DNA of 64,000 nucleotides from Stenogyne calaminthoides (taxonomy: Eukaryota; Streptophyta; Magnoliopsida; Lamiales; Lamiaceae), in assembly GCA_037126765.1 (NCBI GenBank), contig JBBCBC010000007.1:41147394-41211393 (forward strand), given 5' to 3'. The notes beneath the pieces were generated by a model. The model was not told the DNA's origin, made no database searches, and saw nothing but the letters and a program-made list of their open reading frames with translations. Of the stretch, positions 11,486-23,511 are shown in pieces (the first letter of the stretch is position 1; every line of letters begins with the position of its first letter). The position numbers and the translations under genes were made by a program.

Positions 11486-11710
11486 AGTCTTGTATGCATG
11501 CAGGTGCACCGTGAACTCATAGTGCATTTTAAAATCATGCAACTTGTTATATTAAAAAGTGCAACTTATTTATATTGAACCGTGCAACTATTAATATGAA
11601 AAAAATAGTTGCACGATTTAGTTTAAATAAATTGCATTTTTCAATATAACAAGTTGCATGATTCTAAAATGCACTATGAGTTCATAGTGCACTTGAGTGT
11701 ACATGAGACT
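11486..11710. mobile_element. fold-back MITE, copy 2 (GTGCAC family)
   Basis: Same family as 6144-6365. The left arm is gtcttgtatgcatgcaggtg and the right arm ends tgtacatgagact, with atagtgcattttaaaatc and its inverse near the arms. A further, poorly preserved relative follows at about 11735-11915 (gcatgtttcactc; gagtgcatagtgtaattg). Confidence 0.7.
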
Positions 11711-12799
11711 CATTCTATATATATAATATTATAAACTTGCAATTTATTGCACTAAAACTTGCTACTTATTACATTGAAACATACAATTATATTTTACGAA
11801 TATAGATTGCATGTTTCACTCTAACAACTAACAAGTCGTAAGTTTCAATCAAGTTTTTTAAATACATTATGAGTGCATAGTGTAATTGTTGCACCGGAGA
11901 CTCACTCATGTATATACTAAAATAAATAAGTGGAGTGTTGATTAAATGATAAAAATTTATGTGAACTCTAGTTAATGTAAAAAAAAAAAAATTCATCGAG
12001 TATCATTGTTATGTATAAATATTATCATTTATATATACATAATAGTGATAAGTTTGTATACATCATGTATTCGAAGAAAAAGAATTAACGTCAACTAGGG
12101 TTAATTAATCGGAGATTTACTCATGATAAATAACTCGTGACAAACGTGCTTGGACTAATATATGGACTTTATCACCAAACATTTCTTATAATATTATAAT
12201 ATATTTATATAACAATAGCTTGCACGAAATCTAACATGCTGGTATGATAAAGATAATAAAAGACTACAGTATCATGCAATGACTTCATATGTATATATTG
12301 CTACTCACGCGAGCGGCGACCAACCTTTGTCTTATTGCATATTAACATCTTTTAATCTAGACATTATTTCATCTTAATTATATTCTATATAATAAAATTC
12401 ACAGGTTGTGTATCGAATTAATTATTAATTAATAACAGAATAAGAAGCACCCACACAAAATTTTGTCCAACATAAAAAATATTAACCGATTATGATAATG
12501 TTATATCACCTATTATGATAATGTTATATCAAATGTGACACACTTGCGTGAGACCGTCTTACAGTAAAACGGAGTGTAATTTGGGCGTTGACACTTTAAC
12601 ACTTTGAAAATGATGATAAGTGTTAAATGTACTTCAAGTTGTCTGTGTCGCCTCACGATGGTAATCGCCTTCTTACGAAGTTTTTATCATATCAAATTCT
12701 AGTCATACGAACACTTTCCGATAAAATTTTCACTTTCATAGTCGGTCAAAAATAAATTTCTACTATTTTTTTAACTTACAAGATGAATTTCGAAAGTAT

Positions 12800-12851
<52 letters not shown>

Positions 12852-13385
12852 GTTCATTAGAAAATACACACACTCTCTTGCTAAACTTGTTCAATTATAG
12901 TATGAAATTAATATTATTACACTTATAAATTATATGAACTCGAGTTTATTGCGACAATATGATTAGTGCATAAACATAACAATAATACTTAAAAGAAAAA
13001 AAGTTCACATGAAAACAATTTTTTGCCAAATAAAAAAAAAAAAGAAAAAAAAGAGTGGTATAAGCAATTAGTACATGAAAACAATTTATGTCTACCTTTT
13101 AATCATAATAAAATTTGACAAATCCATTCATATCTGAATCTTATCTAAATGCTAAATAAATCTAAGAAACAAATTTTATGTTTCAAATTGAAAGCCCGAA
13201 AGAGTTTCATATTTTTTAATCTACATATCAATAGAATTAACAGTGATCCACTCTCGGGAATGGGGGCCTATAGAAATAAACAAAATTGGCCCGTGGAGTT
13301 TTAAAAGTAAATGGGCCCAGAGAATAAAACGTTATTAAATCGTGCATAAAAAGAATTAATCAGCCGTATGACTCTTTGGAGAAGT
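11711..13385. other. AT-rich intergenic with small repeats
   Basis: No gene seen. A degenerate copy of the cgtgagaccgtct repeat lies at about 12538-12690 and a pure (AT)n tract at 12804-12848. The rest is A/T-rich. Confidence 0.55.
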
Positions 13386-13609
13386 GGGTCTCATGAGCAC
13401 CCAGATGCACCGTGCACTCATAGTGTATTTTAGAAGCGTGTAACTATAAAAAACAGAAACGTGGAACTATTTCAAATAGAAGCATGCAACTATGTTTTCA
13501 TATTAACAGTTGCACTATTCTATGTAAATAAGTAACACTCTTCAAAGATAACAAATCAGACGCTTTGTAAAAAACTACGGAAATGAGTCATTTAATCTGA
13601 TACAAGACC
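13386..13609. mobile_element. fold-back MITE, copy 3 (GTGCAC family)
   Basis: Inverted in orientation relative to copy 1. It begins gggtctcatgagcaccc and ends gatacaagacc. The left arm (catagtgtattttagaagcg) is well kept. The right arm has been partly replaced. Confidence 0.65.
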
Positions 13610-14787
13610 TAAAGCCTCATTGGAGTTATGAGAATGTTTGGAATACTTGAAAGTGACATTGAAATTACTATTAAATTTGACAATTCGTATGAAAAAAAAA
13701 AAAAAAAACTACTGTGTCATTTTAATACTGAAAAAGAAAGTAATGGAAATGATTAAAACTAAATGACTTTGGAAAATAAAAGGTTGATGTGAAAATTTCG
13801 GTGACATAGAAAAAAGTTTAGAGACACACTTGCGTACGAACTCATACTGAAACGAGCATAACACTTGCGTGAGACGGACTCATAGTGAAACAAAATATAA
13901 TTTGGCCCTAATTGACGCTTTAACACTTTGAAATGAATGAATGTTGATTTTTTTTATAATGTACTCTGTATCATGTATAACTGTCACATATGAGTTTTTA
14001 TCTAAAGTTTATTATCAGTATTATTAAGTTTGCAAATGCATCAAATTTTAACTACAAAAACAGAGTCTATCAAAAAGAAAAAATATGAAAGATTTGGATT
14101 TTCTAATTCAAATTTCCGAAGCTCGTCCCAAACATTTTGGCATAGAATTAGTATTTAGGATTACTTAACATTTTGGCATAGAATTAGAATTTAGGATTAT
14201 ATATCAAAGTGTGTTTGCAAATTACTTCACTTTTAATTTATCAAGCTGGGTGAATGTTTTTTTTTAAAGAAAAAACCCAAACGCTAATTTATTTAATTAA
14301 AAAGAGTAAGTACCTAAATATCGAGAAAACCTTCTACAAATAATAAAGGCTCGACCCGAGAATGAATAATATATGAACTAGTCGTCCGAACCATGCAATT
14401 AGTTACTATTAACATAACTAGTATATCACCGTAGCACAGTCTGTGAGTATAAAATGAATATGATATGAAATATGTTTAATTTTCATGTTAAATTAATTAG
14501 AAATTATTATTTTACCTATAATTATAAATTTTTTTCTTATTATTCTTTATTTTTATTTTATATATTTCACAATTATATATTTTTTTAATTTCGATGTAAT
14601 GTTAATCTGTGAAAATTTTATTACTTTTGCAAAAATGGGTGTCGTTTTAACTGTTGAAAAACTTTACATTATTAAATAATGCAAGTTTAAAAAGTATAGT
14701 TTCTTTTGAAAATTTTAAATTATTTTCTTATAAACCTCGTTGATCGTCACATATTGTCGTCATCTCAAATAAAAAATTTCAAAATAT
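13610..14787. other. AT-rich intergenic, left flank of the retrotransposon nest
   Basis: Holds another copy of the cgtgagacggactcata repeat (about 13858-14010) and a 36-bp tandem duplication at 14131-14202 (unit starting aacattttggcatagaatta). No gene seen. 14783-14787 (AATAT) should be the left target duplication of Copia-A. Its partner lies beyond the window. Confidence 0.55.
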
Positions 14788-16389
14788 TGTTGGCATTTAG
14801 AGACACGTAAAACACGTAATCACATGCGCAGCGGAAATTAAAGTTCACCAACAACGAACAGTTAATTGCATACAGATTACAATAATCATAACAAGAAATC
14901 TTACAGTAATTCTATTGCAAATTTCTCTACTACGGTATCCACGTAATCCCCAATTATGGATTTGCACGAATTTGCCAGCGTTGAATCTGAGACGGAATTT
15001 GCTAGGAAAATTCATATTCTAAATTTTATGGAGAAATATGAACAACCGTATTATGGATTCCCAAGAGCTCATATATATAGGAGAGACTTAGTTTAAATCT
15101 TAAGCTAACCTGATTGGGAAATAAAATCCCTAATCTTTATTTAAATAAATTTCTAAGATTTATTTCCCACATATAAAATCTCTACGAATTTAAATGTCTT
15201 ATATGAAAATCTCTACGATTTATTTCCATAAACATTAAATCCTACAATTATATTCCAAATATAATTATTGGGAATTCTTATTTAATTAAATTAAATTTAA
15301 TTAAATATTAATAATAATCAATTCCAAATTAATCTATTATTAATTACTTCTCCATAAATTAAATATTAAATCCAATTTAACATTGAATCAACCAACTATA
15401 ATCCGTAAAAAGGAACTACTTGTTGTGTGACCCATAGGCCCTTATATATCGAGCGATTAGTCAAACTAACGGTCTTAATTGAACCCTAGACAATAAATCA
15501 GACATTCTCAATATATGAGGTACGTTGCGAGAAACATGCAACTACCTGTAACTGAAACATGGACTATTACGATTTCCTCTTTTCATTCGCGAATACTCGA
15601 TTAAGTCTTGAACATGATGAAGTGTCTATTCAAATAACTTATTCATGTTATCTCCAATCACTAATTGATCATGTATGTCACACTTAGCCACAAAATCTAA
15701 GTTGACGTGCATCGGCCGATGACTTTGATCCAATTATGATGAAAAGATGAGTATTCTCTCTAAATCCACTTTGAGGAATGAATCTTATTCTTGGCTCAAC
15801 TACCACTCACATGCACTTCGTGATGAACCCAATCCAAACCGTATCTACCCATGGTTAGGGTGCAAGCATTGGTCATGGTCAAAGTTCATCATCCCACACA
15901 TGTCGTGCATATTGACCTCAAGTCAAAGGAGTATCGCATCGCTCCCACTAACCGAGACACCCGTAGACACATATAGTGGAAATACATCTAACGGTTTCTC
16001 AGATGGGTATACCAATACCCTCTAAGGTATTTGTGCATCCATCATGAGATACCTAGTATCTCGTAGAAAATGAGATCTTACTACACTCTCTAAGAGTATG
16101 ATGCAGATCGCACACCAATCTCCATTGTATCATCAATATCCCATTCTTGATGATCCTTGATCGGGGCTATTTGAGAATCATGCTTAAGTCATCTGAGTTC
16201 TCACAACCTCAATGACAGCAATGACTCATGGGAACACTTGCATGAATAAATGCAAACAATCAAACATAATATTCAAACAAGTGTATTGCCATACATTAAT
16301 ATTAAGTGAACTATAATATTAAATCAAACTGAATATCATCGAGTATTATGTCCTTACAATAGATTGTCTCTAGGACACTAACACTAACA
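14788..16389 (-). repeat. 3' LTR of Copia-A
   Basis: About 1.6 kb, starting TGTTGGCATTTAG on the plus strand and ending CACTAACA. On the minus strand it therefore begins TGTTAGTG and ends in CA. It is preceded in element direction by a polypurine tract. The same sequence reappears at 63410-64000. The apparent small frame at 15747-16025 is an artefact of LTR sequence. Confidence 0.85.
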
Positions 16390-16404
16390 ATCTCCCACTT
16401 GGAC
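16390..16404 (-). other. polypurine tract of Copia-A
   Basis: On the minus strand gtccaagtgggagat directly abuts the LTR start. This is the usual copia plus-strand priming site. Confidence 0.8.
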
Positions 16405-17680
16405 TAGAGTCAATCACCTACATGTCTAACCCCTAGACCATCAAATGTCTAGTGTGTACATGAACACTCAGTGTTATGGTGAAATGATCTTCCAAATTAA
16501 ATATGTGGGATTACATTTTAATTCCATTTCTCCTATCCTTATGATCTCTCGGATTAAATGATAAGTCTAGGTACTGCTTGTCGATCTCGGTTCATTTGCT
16601 TGTGCAATCGCACCAACATTGTCTCAATACAGGTTTATTAGACAACTGACACTCGGAACTACCCCTAGTTCTCTTAGAGCATGTTTGTTTTGAGACTATT
16701 CCAGATGGACTTTGGATTTTACAATTCCACATACCCATTTAATACAATACTAAAATCAAGATTTCAAAATCCAATTTAAAACCTAACCTAAACTCTACAT
16801 CTGCACCTAATCCCATTAATAATAATATTATCACTTTTACACAATTTCCAGCACAATATTCAATCATTCAATCATTACTATAATAATATAATAATACAAA
16901 TCAATCAACTTTTTTACAATCCTATATAATCCTACCCTATAAAATCTCAAAACAAACATACAATTTTACTATTCATTAGGATTCTAAAATCCTAGATTTC
17001 AAAGTCCAGGATTTTTCCCGCCCACTATAAGTCCAAAACAAACACACCCTTAAGAACTATAAAATCCAGACAACCTCCTTGAGGCTTCTGATACAACAAT
17101 GTACTCAACTTCGGTTGTTGAATCTGCGGTCCTTTTGCTTGGAACTATTCCAACTGACCGCCTCATTATTGAGAGTGAAACGTAACCCGACTGTGATTTG
17201 TAATCATCATAGTTGGATTGGAAACTTGTGTCAGTTTAACCAGCACTACTAGTTCTGACTGTCCACCATAGACAAGGAAACATTCTTTAGTTCGTCTAAG
17301 ATACTTCAGAATGATCCTAACAACAATCTAGTGAGACTCACCCGAATTCTGTTGGTATCTACCAGTGATGTTGATAGCGTAGGCCACATTTGACCTAGTG
17401 CAAGTCATGGCGTACATGATCGACCCAATTGTATATGCATATGGGACATCTTTCACGTGCTTGATATCAGATTCAACAGAAGGAAAATCCTTTTTTGATA
17501 GCTTTATCCCAAGATCTGCCGATAGAGATCCTCTCTTAGAGTTCTCCATCGCAAAATGCTTCAACACCTTGTCTACATAGGCGGACTGTGACAACCCCAA
17601 CATCCTCTTGGATCTATCCTGTGGATCATGATCCCTAAGATGTAGCAGACTTCATCAAGACCTTTCATCATGAAGGTCTT
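16405..17680 (-). pseudogene. Copia-A RT C-terminus and RNase H remnant
   Basis: The frame at 17328-17603 carries the end of the copia RT/RNase H linker: MLGLSQSAYVDKVLKHF, then DVPYAYTIGSIMYAM. The RNase H that should follow (17050-17330) is recognisable only in scattered pieces with stops and shifts. A Tourist MITE (16677-17049) sits inside it. From 17680 the frame continues beyond Copia-B at 21783. Not functional. Confidence 0.75.
16677..17049. mobile_element. Tourist-like (PIF/Harbinger) MITE
   Basis: 373 bp with inverted ends gagcatgtttgttttgag and, on the other strand, gggtgtgtttgttttgga. The 3-bp duplication TTA lies at 16674-16676 and 17050-17052. It interrupts the Copia-A RNase H remnant. 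Confidence 0.85.
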
Positions 17681-17823
17681 TGTCATGCTATAATCAAAAG
17701 ACATAGTGTGGGAGAATTTTCTATGTATTGAATTAGGTCAAGAGTACACATATATATATACAAGTGAATAGACTATTCTAATAAAGGCCCACTAAAGGCC
17801 CATCTATACTTATTATTCTAACA
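17681..17823 (-). repeat. 3' LTR of Copia-B
   Basis: 143 bp from TGTCATGCTATAA to TTCTAACA on the plus strand. It is followed by cactccccctcaagc, whose complement is the polypurine tract gcttgagggggagtg. Three base differences from the 5' LTR by eye. Confidence 0.9.
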
Positions 17824-17830
17824 CTCCCCC

Positions 17831-19554
17831 TCAAGCTGGAGCATAGATGTTAATCATGCCTAGCTTGTTACAAAGATAGTCAACTCTAACCCCATTAAGA
17901 GCCTTAGTGAAGATATCTCCTAATTGATCTTCAGTCCTCATATAACCTGTCGAAATTAGGCCACATTGAATCTTCTCACGAACAAAAGGACAGTCAATCT
18001 CAATGTGTTTGGTCCGTTCGTGGAAGACCGGATTAGAGGCAATGTGAAGCGCAACTTGATTATCACACCACAGTTTGGCTGGTATTGAGATCTCTAAACC
18101 CACTTCATTTAGAAACTCATATACCCATACTATCTCGCACACAGCTTTGGCCATAGCTCTATATTCAGACTCTGCACTCGAACGTGAGACTACTTTTTGT
18201 TTCTTACTTTGCCACGAAATCAAATTTCCACCAAAGAAAACACAATATCCTGAAGTAGACCTTCGATCTTCCTTTGACCCTACCCAATCAGCATCAGAAA
18301 AACATTCAACCTTTTCGTGACCATGGTCACTATACAGAATTCCACGTCCAGGGACTCCTTTCAAATAACACAAGATTTGCTCTACCGCCTTCCAGTGATC
18401 AACAGTTGGTGATGACATATATTGACTCACTACACTTACGGGGTAAGCAATATCTGGACGTGTCACCCTAAGATAATTCAACTTTCCAACCAACCTTCTG
18501 TATCTTCCGGGATCATCAAATAACACAACCTCTTTTGTAAGCTCCAAATTGGGAACCATTGGAGAGCTACATGGTTTAGCTCCCAGTTTTCCTGTTTCAG
18601 AAAGCAAATCGAGCACATACTTTCTTTGAGACAGGAAAATTCTCTTCTTACTCCTACTCACTTCAACACCAAGAAAATACTTAAGTGTCCCCAAATCCTT
18701 GGTAGTAAACTGAGTAGGAAGGAAAGCTTTCAAAGATGCAATTCCTTTAACATCACTCCCAGTGATCACAATATCATCCACATACACAACCATCAAGATA
18801 ATACCACCCTCAGAACGCATATGAAAAACAGAATCATCAGATTTGCTTTGCTTCATGCCAAACTTCTCAACATCACGAGTAAAAGTACCAAACTATGCAC
18901 GAGGACTCTGTTTCAAACCATACAAAGACTTCTGAAGATAACATACCTTATGATTCTCCCCCTGAGCAACAAAATCAGGTGGTTGCTCCATATAAATAGT
19001 ATCAACGAGATCACCATGGAGAAAGGCATTCTTGATGTCCAACTGGTGTAAAGGCCAATGATGAGTAGCGGCCATCGAAATCAAGAGCCTAATCGAGGTA
19101 AGTTTGGCAACATGAGAAAAGGTGTCAGAATAGTCAACACCATAAGCTTGAGCATAGCCTTTGGCAATAAGGCGAGCTTTCAACTGAGCCACAAAACCAT
19201 CAGGATTAACTTTAACAGTAAACACCCATTTGCAGCCAATAGGTCGTTTACTGCAGGAAGATCCACCAAAACCCAAGTGCCAGTAGTATCTAACGCATTC
19301 ATTTCCTCAATCATGGCATTACGCCAACCGGGATGGGCCAAAGCTTCTTGAACGGTTTTAGGAACAGTTTCGAGAGAAGAAACAAAAGCTAGAGAGGAAG
19401 GGGATAAGTGATCATATGAAACAAAAGAGGAAATGGGATAAGTGCAAGAACGTTTACCTTTTCGAAGAGCAATGGGAAGATCATCACTTGAAGGAGGATC
19501 TGTTGACGAAGATATTGGCTCATCAGGACATGAAGCTGGCATATCGGGAACCAA
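17831..19554 (-). pseudogene. Copia-B reverse transcriptase and RNase H
   Basis: Three pieces. 19180-19554 is the acidic linker plus the RT start (EALAHPGWRNAMIEEMNAL). 18893-19276 is the RT palm (PIGCKWVFTVKVNPDG, QLDIKNAFLHGDL, SLYGLKQSPRA). 17831-18856 is the YVDD active site (residues 25-28 of that piece) and a full RNase H with CFSDADWVGS, AESEYRAMA and LWCDN. A Trp codon after SPRA reads TAG (18896-18898), and a frameshift lies near 19230. The last 341 codons are intact, so the breaks are few and recent. Confidence 0.85.
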
Positions 19555-19555
19555 A

Positions 19556-21229
19556 TCAGCAGTAGCAGGAACAAGAGGTGGAGGACGACGAAGAATACTT
19601 TTGTATGATAGGTGGCCGAGTGGAGTCAGATGGAGGTATCACCGGAAGAGGAACTGTATATATCAAAAAGTCTGTATCCTCCCCCTCAGTGGGAGGAGGA
19701 GTGGAATGAGAGAATGGTGTATGCTCAGAAAAGGCAACATCAGCATATACAAGATACTTATTGAGACTAGGATAGAAACACCGATAACCCTTTTGCACCC
19801 TAGAATAACCCAAGAAAATGCACTTCAAAGATTTTGGATCTAATTTTGTGACCTGAGGCCGAACATCCCGAACAAAACAAGTACAACCAAATATTCTAGG
19901 CTCAATAGGAAACAAGAACTTAGATGGAAATAGAACATGAAAAGGAGTTTTACCACCAAGAACCGTAGAAGGCATGCGATTTATAAGAAAACAAGCAGTA
20001 GATACAACATCAACCCAAAATGCTTTAGGTACTTGCATGGAAAATAACAAGGCTCTAGATGTTTCAAGAAGATGTCTATTCTTTCTCCCAGCCACACCAT
20101 TTTGAGACGGTGTATCAACACACGATCTTTGGTGGAGAATGCCATTATGCAGCATATAACAATGAAATATTTTAGAGAGGTACTCCTTAGCATTATCACT
20201 TCGCAGAGTTTTCACAAACACACCAAATTGAGTCTTAATCTCAGCACAAAAGGCAGAAAAATGAGTAAATAACTCGAAACGATTTTTCATCAAATATAAC
20301 CATGTCATACGAGAATGATCATCAACAAAGGTGACAAAATAATGAAATTCAGGTTTCGATGTAACTGGACATGGACCCCAAACATCAGAATGGACTAACT
20401 CAAAAGGAGCACTTGCTCGGTTATTGACTCGAGGATTCAAACTAATACGATGATTCTTAGCAAAATGACAAGATTCACAATCTAGAGATGACAACTGAGA
20501 AAACTGCGGACACAGTTTCTTCAACAAAGGAAGAGAAGGATGACCCAACCGACGATGTGCATCCATGGGAGTGACGGTTCCTGCACATGCTACTGAATTA
20601 GTCTGATGTGTCTCAAGGATGTAGAGGCCGCCAGATTCATGTCCCTTATAATTAATCTTCTTCGTTGTAAGATCCTGAAGCAAGCAATGATCAGGATAGA
20701 ATGAGACACAACAATTAAGATTACGAGTAAGTTTACTCACAGAAACCAAATTAAACGAGAGTTCAGGGAGACTAAGAACAGATGACAAGGATAGGGATGA
20801 TGTCGGGTTAACAGTTCCCGATCCAATAACACGAGATTGTGAACCATCGGCTAAAGTAACAGGAAATGCAGTTTTATGTGGGTAAAAGGTAGAGAACAAG
20901 TTTGGATTACCTGTCATATGATCTGTGGCACCAGAATCAATGACCCATTTGGATGATGAGGAAACAAGACATGCATTAGAATTACCTGACTCGGCAACAG
21001 TGGTAACAGAACTTGCTTTTGACTGATTCACTTTCCGAAATTGCAGCAACCTTGCATACTCACTAGTAGAAATAGTGACATAACCATTAAAGTGGTCAAA
21101 TTTATTGCGCAATTTTGGACAATCTCCTTTGATATGTCCAATCCCATGATAATAACGACACTCCACAGAAGACATTTTATCTTCAAAACTACAAATCAAC
21201 CAAAAGAAACAATTCCAGAAACGCAACAA
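19556..21229 (-). pseudogene. Copia-B gag zinc knuckle, protease and integrase
   Basis: One open stretch of 557 codons. The natural start of the coding part is an ATG at 21175. A zinc knuckle follows at residues 24-37 (CRYYHGIGHIKGDC), with the second Cys replaced by Tyr. The aspartic protease DSGA is at 98-101, then the pre-integrase HRRLGHPS and CESCHFAKNH. The integrase core shows HSDVWGP and FVDDHSRMTWLY. The third catalytic residue, Glu of the usual NGVAERKNR, is Gly at residue 381 (codon at 20087-20089). The frame breaks just before the RT. Copia gag is normally about 200 residues before the knuckle; here almost nothing precedes it. Confidence 0.85.
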
Positions 21230-21621
21230 ATCAAATCCAAAATTTCACAAAATTTGTACCCAAAAATGAAATCACACACCACTCGTATGTTGACCCAAAC
21301 AGGTACACCAACAGAAAGAGCTCGACGAGGCGAGCTCAACAAAAATCGCCGGAGAAAATTCCGGCAATGGACGCGTCTCCACGCGCCGCCGCAAGTGGCG
21401 GCAGGAAAAAACTATAGTCGACGTGTGAGTCTCACACGAGCGGCCTCCGGCGGCGAAATTTCCGGCGAAGGGTCACCGGACGATGGGGAACCTCCCTGTG
21501 CCGGCGGTGTCGACCGGAGGTGGTCGGAAACGTGAAACCCCAAATCCTTGCACAAACCCTAGTTTTCTTCAAACCCTAATTTCATAAATTAACTAGCCCT
21601 AATTTCAAATTCTGGAACCAT
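21178..21621 (-). other. Copia-B leader with a GC-rich block
   Basis: Between the PBS and the zinc-knuckle ATG, where gag should be, lie about 440 bp. They include a G/C-rich block (21340-21540) with repeated ccggcg/cgccgg motifs. No gag similarity is seen. Either gag was deleted and this is leader only, or foreign sequence replaced it. Confidence 0.5.
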
Positions 21622-21634
21622 GCTCTTGATACCA
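21622..21634 (-). other. primer binding site of Copia-B
   Basis: On the minus strand tggtatcaagagc immediately follows the LTR. It matches the 3' end of initiator tRNA-Met (canonical TGGTATCAGAGC) with one extra base. Confidence 0.8.
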
Positions 21635-21777
21635 TGTCATGCTATAATCAAAAGACATAGTGTGGGAGAATTTTCTATGTATTGAATTAGGTCAAGAGTA
21701 CACATATATATATACAAGTGGATAGACTATTATAATAAAGGCCCACTAAAGGCCCATCTATATTTATTATTCTAACA
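21635..21777 (-). repeat. 5' LTR of Copia-B
   Basis: 143 bp, the same limits and sequence as 17681-17823 apart from three substitutions. GTCTT follows at 21778-21782. Confidence 0.9.
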
Positions 21778-21782
21778 GTCTT

Positions 21783-22691
21783 TAACAACAAATCTTTAAT
21801 GGACTGCATTAACGGGATATTGTTTCCCAAAATCAATATGTCATCGACATACACGATTATGAAAATAATATTCTTCCCGCTGCGTTTACAATAAACGCAA
21901 GGATCTTCCAAATTTCTGATGAAGTCAAAAGACTTGATAGCTTCATCAAATCGGATATTCCAACTCCTAGAAGCTTGCTTCAATCCATAAATGGATATCT
22001 TTAGTTTGCATACTAGATTAGAATTTGACTTAGATTTAAAACCTTCCAGTTGAGTCATAAACACTTCCTTATCAATGTCTCCATTGAGGAAAGCTATTTT
22101 GACGTCCATCTGTCAAATAACATAGTGTGCTGCTATCGCAAGTAAAATTCGAATGGACTTGATCTTTGCAACTGGTGAGAAGGTCTCGTCATAGTTAATG
22201 CCTTCGCGTTGACTATAATCCTTCACTACCAACCAAGCTTTGTAGGTTTGTACTTTGCCATTTGCATTAGTCTTGTTCTTGAAGACCCAATCGCAACATA
22301 TGGGTCTAACCCCTTTAGGGAACTCAACCAAGTCCCAGACTTGATTGATGTACATCGAGTCCATCTCGGATTTCATGACATCATGCCACTTCCCTGAATC
22401 AATATCTGATATTGCTTCAGAATAAGTATTAAGATCGTCCTTATCCGATATATCCATATTATCGAGTTCCTCCAAGAGGTAATCGTATCTAATGGGCAGA
22501 TTACGATTCCTAATTGACTTACGGAGTTGTGGTTGTGCAGGCTGTACATTCCGATCGTGAAAATTTTGTGGTGCATCGATTTCATCAATGTCCGGAGAGT
22601 CCTCAAGAGCTACACTTTCATATGTCTCTTGGGCGGGAGTTTGAACTATGATGTTCTCATTCAGCCCACTTGGAGGTTCTTGCACTGGCAA
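21783..22691 (-). pseudogene. Copia-A reverse transcriptase
   Basis: 22113-22691 gives the linker and the RT N-terminus (MKSEMDSMYINQVWDLV, PICCDWVFKNKTNANGKVQ). 21783-22109 continues with MDVKIAFLNGDIDKEV, YGLKQASRSW and the active site VYVDDILILG. The two parts join in phase through one TGA where copia RTs have Trp (HYVI-stop-QMDVK), a simple G-to-A change. The frame then runs into the Copia-B insertion at 21782. Confidence 0.85.
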
Positions 22692-23511
22692 GCATACTCC
22701 AATTACGCTCCCACTGGCTGAAAGACGATCACCTAGTGAAAGACTCCCACCGTGAAAGTTGTTTGAATGCTCCCAATCGATTCCTTGTCATGTTGCTTTG
22801 ACAAGATATCGATCTCTTTGTTAATTTGTGGTTCTTGAATTTCTTCAAGTTCTATCACCATTTACCTTATTCCTTAAAGACATAGTCTTTTTCGAGAACT
22901 TAGTGCGCCTGAAACAATCACTGATTATTTCTTAGGTAGATAGAAGCAATATCCTTTAGTTTCATTAGGATATCCCACAAAGTAACCCTTTTCACCTTTG
23001 GATTCCAACTTGTCGGTAAGCATTCTTTTCACAATCACGGGGCAACCCCATGTTTGATATGTGTAAAAGTTGGCTTCTTGCCACACCATAGTTCATATGG
23101 CATGTGCTCAACCGATTTAGATGGAATCCAATTCAGAATGTAAATGAGGTTTGTAACACATATCCCATAAGAATGTCGGAAGAGAGGAAAAACTCACTAT
23201 GGACCTCACCATGTCTAACAGGGTTCGGTTTCTTCTCTCAGACACACCATTCATCTGAGGTGTTCCGGGAGGAGTCCATTGTGATTGGATTCCATGTAAC
23301 TTCAAGTAATCAATGAATTCATGGCTAAGGTATTCACCTCTTCGATCTGATCGGAGAGTCTTGATACTCTTACCAAGTTACTTCTCTACTTCAGCCTTAA
23401 ACTCTTTGAATTTCTCAAAAGATTCGAACTTGTGTTTCATAAGATACACGTATCCGTATCTTGAGATATCATCAGTAAAAGTGATGAAGTATCCGAAAAG
23501 TGACCCCTAGC
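22692..23511 (-). pseudogene. Copia-A integrase core
   Basis: On the minus strand 23313-23511 encodes ITFTDDISRYGYVYLMKHK and KTLRSDRRGEYLSHEF. 23117-23305 encodes PPGTPQMNGVSERRNRTLL with the catalytic Glu kept. The segment 22692-23116 is the integrase C-terminus and linker, poorly open. The upstream pre-integrase lies beyond Copia-C at 32634. Confidence 0.8.

Larger units (their letters stand above)
17681..21777 (-). mobile_element. Copia-B, complete LTR retrotransposon with short LTRs
   Basis: A minus-strand copia element bounded by 143-bp LTRs and a perfect 5-bp duplication GTCTT (17676-17680 and 21778-21782). It has a PBS, gag zinc knuckle, protease, integrase, RT, RNase H and a polypurine tract in copia order. 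The LTRs differ at three positions by eye, so it is a recent insertion into Copia-A. Defects: gag upstream of the zinc knuckle is missing, the integrase catalytic Glu is replaced by Gly, there is a frameshift near 19555 and another near 19230, and a Trp codon is now TAG at 18896. Confidence 0.9.

Noticed and set aside
1..14787. tRNA or rRNA genes
   Set aside because: No cloverleaf-like or rRNA-like stretch was seen by eye; a covariance-model scan could not be run.
15747..16025. 92-codon frame inside the Copia-A LTR
   Set aside because: LTR sequence; no known protein, and the matching LTR at the right edge is the same non-coding sequence.
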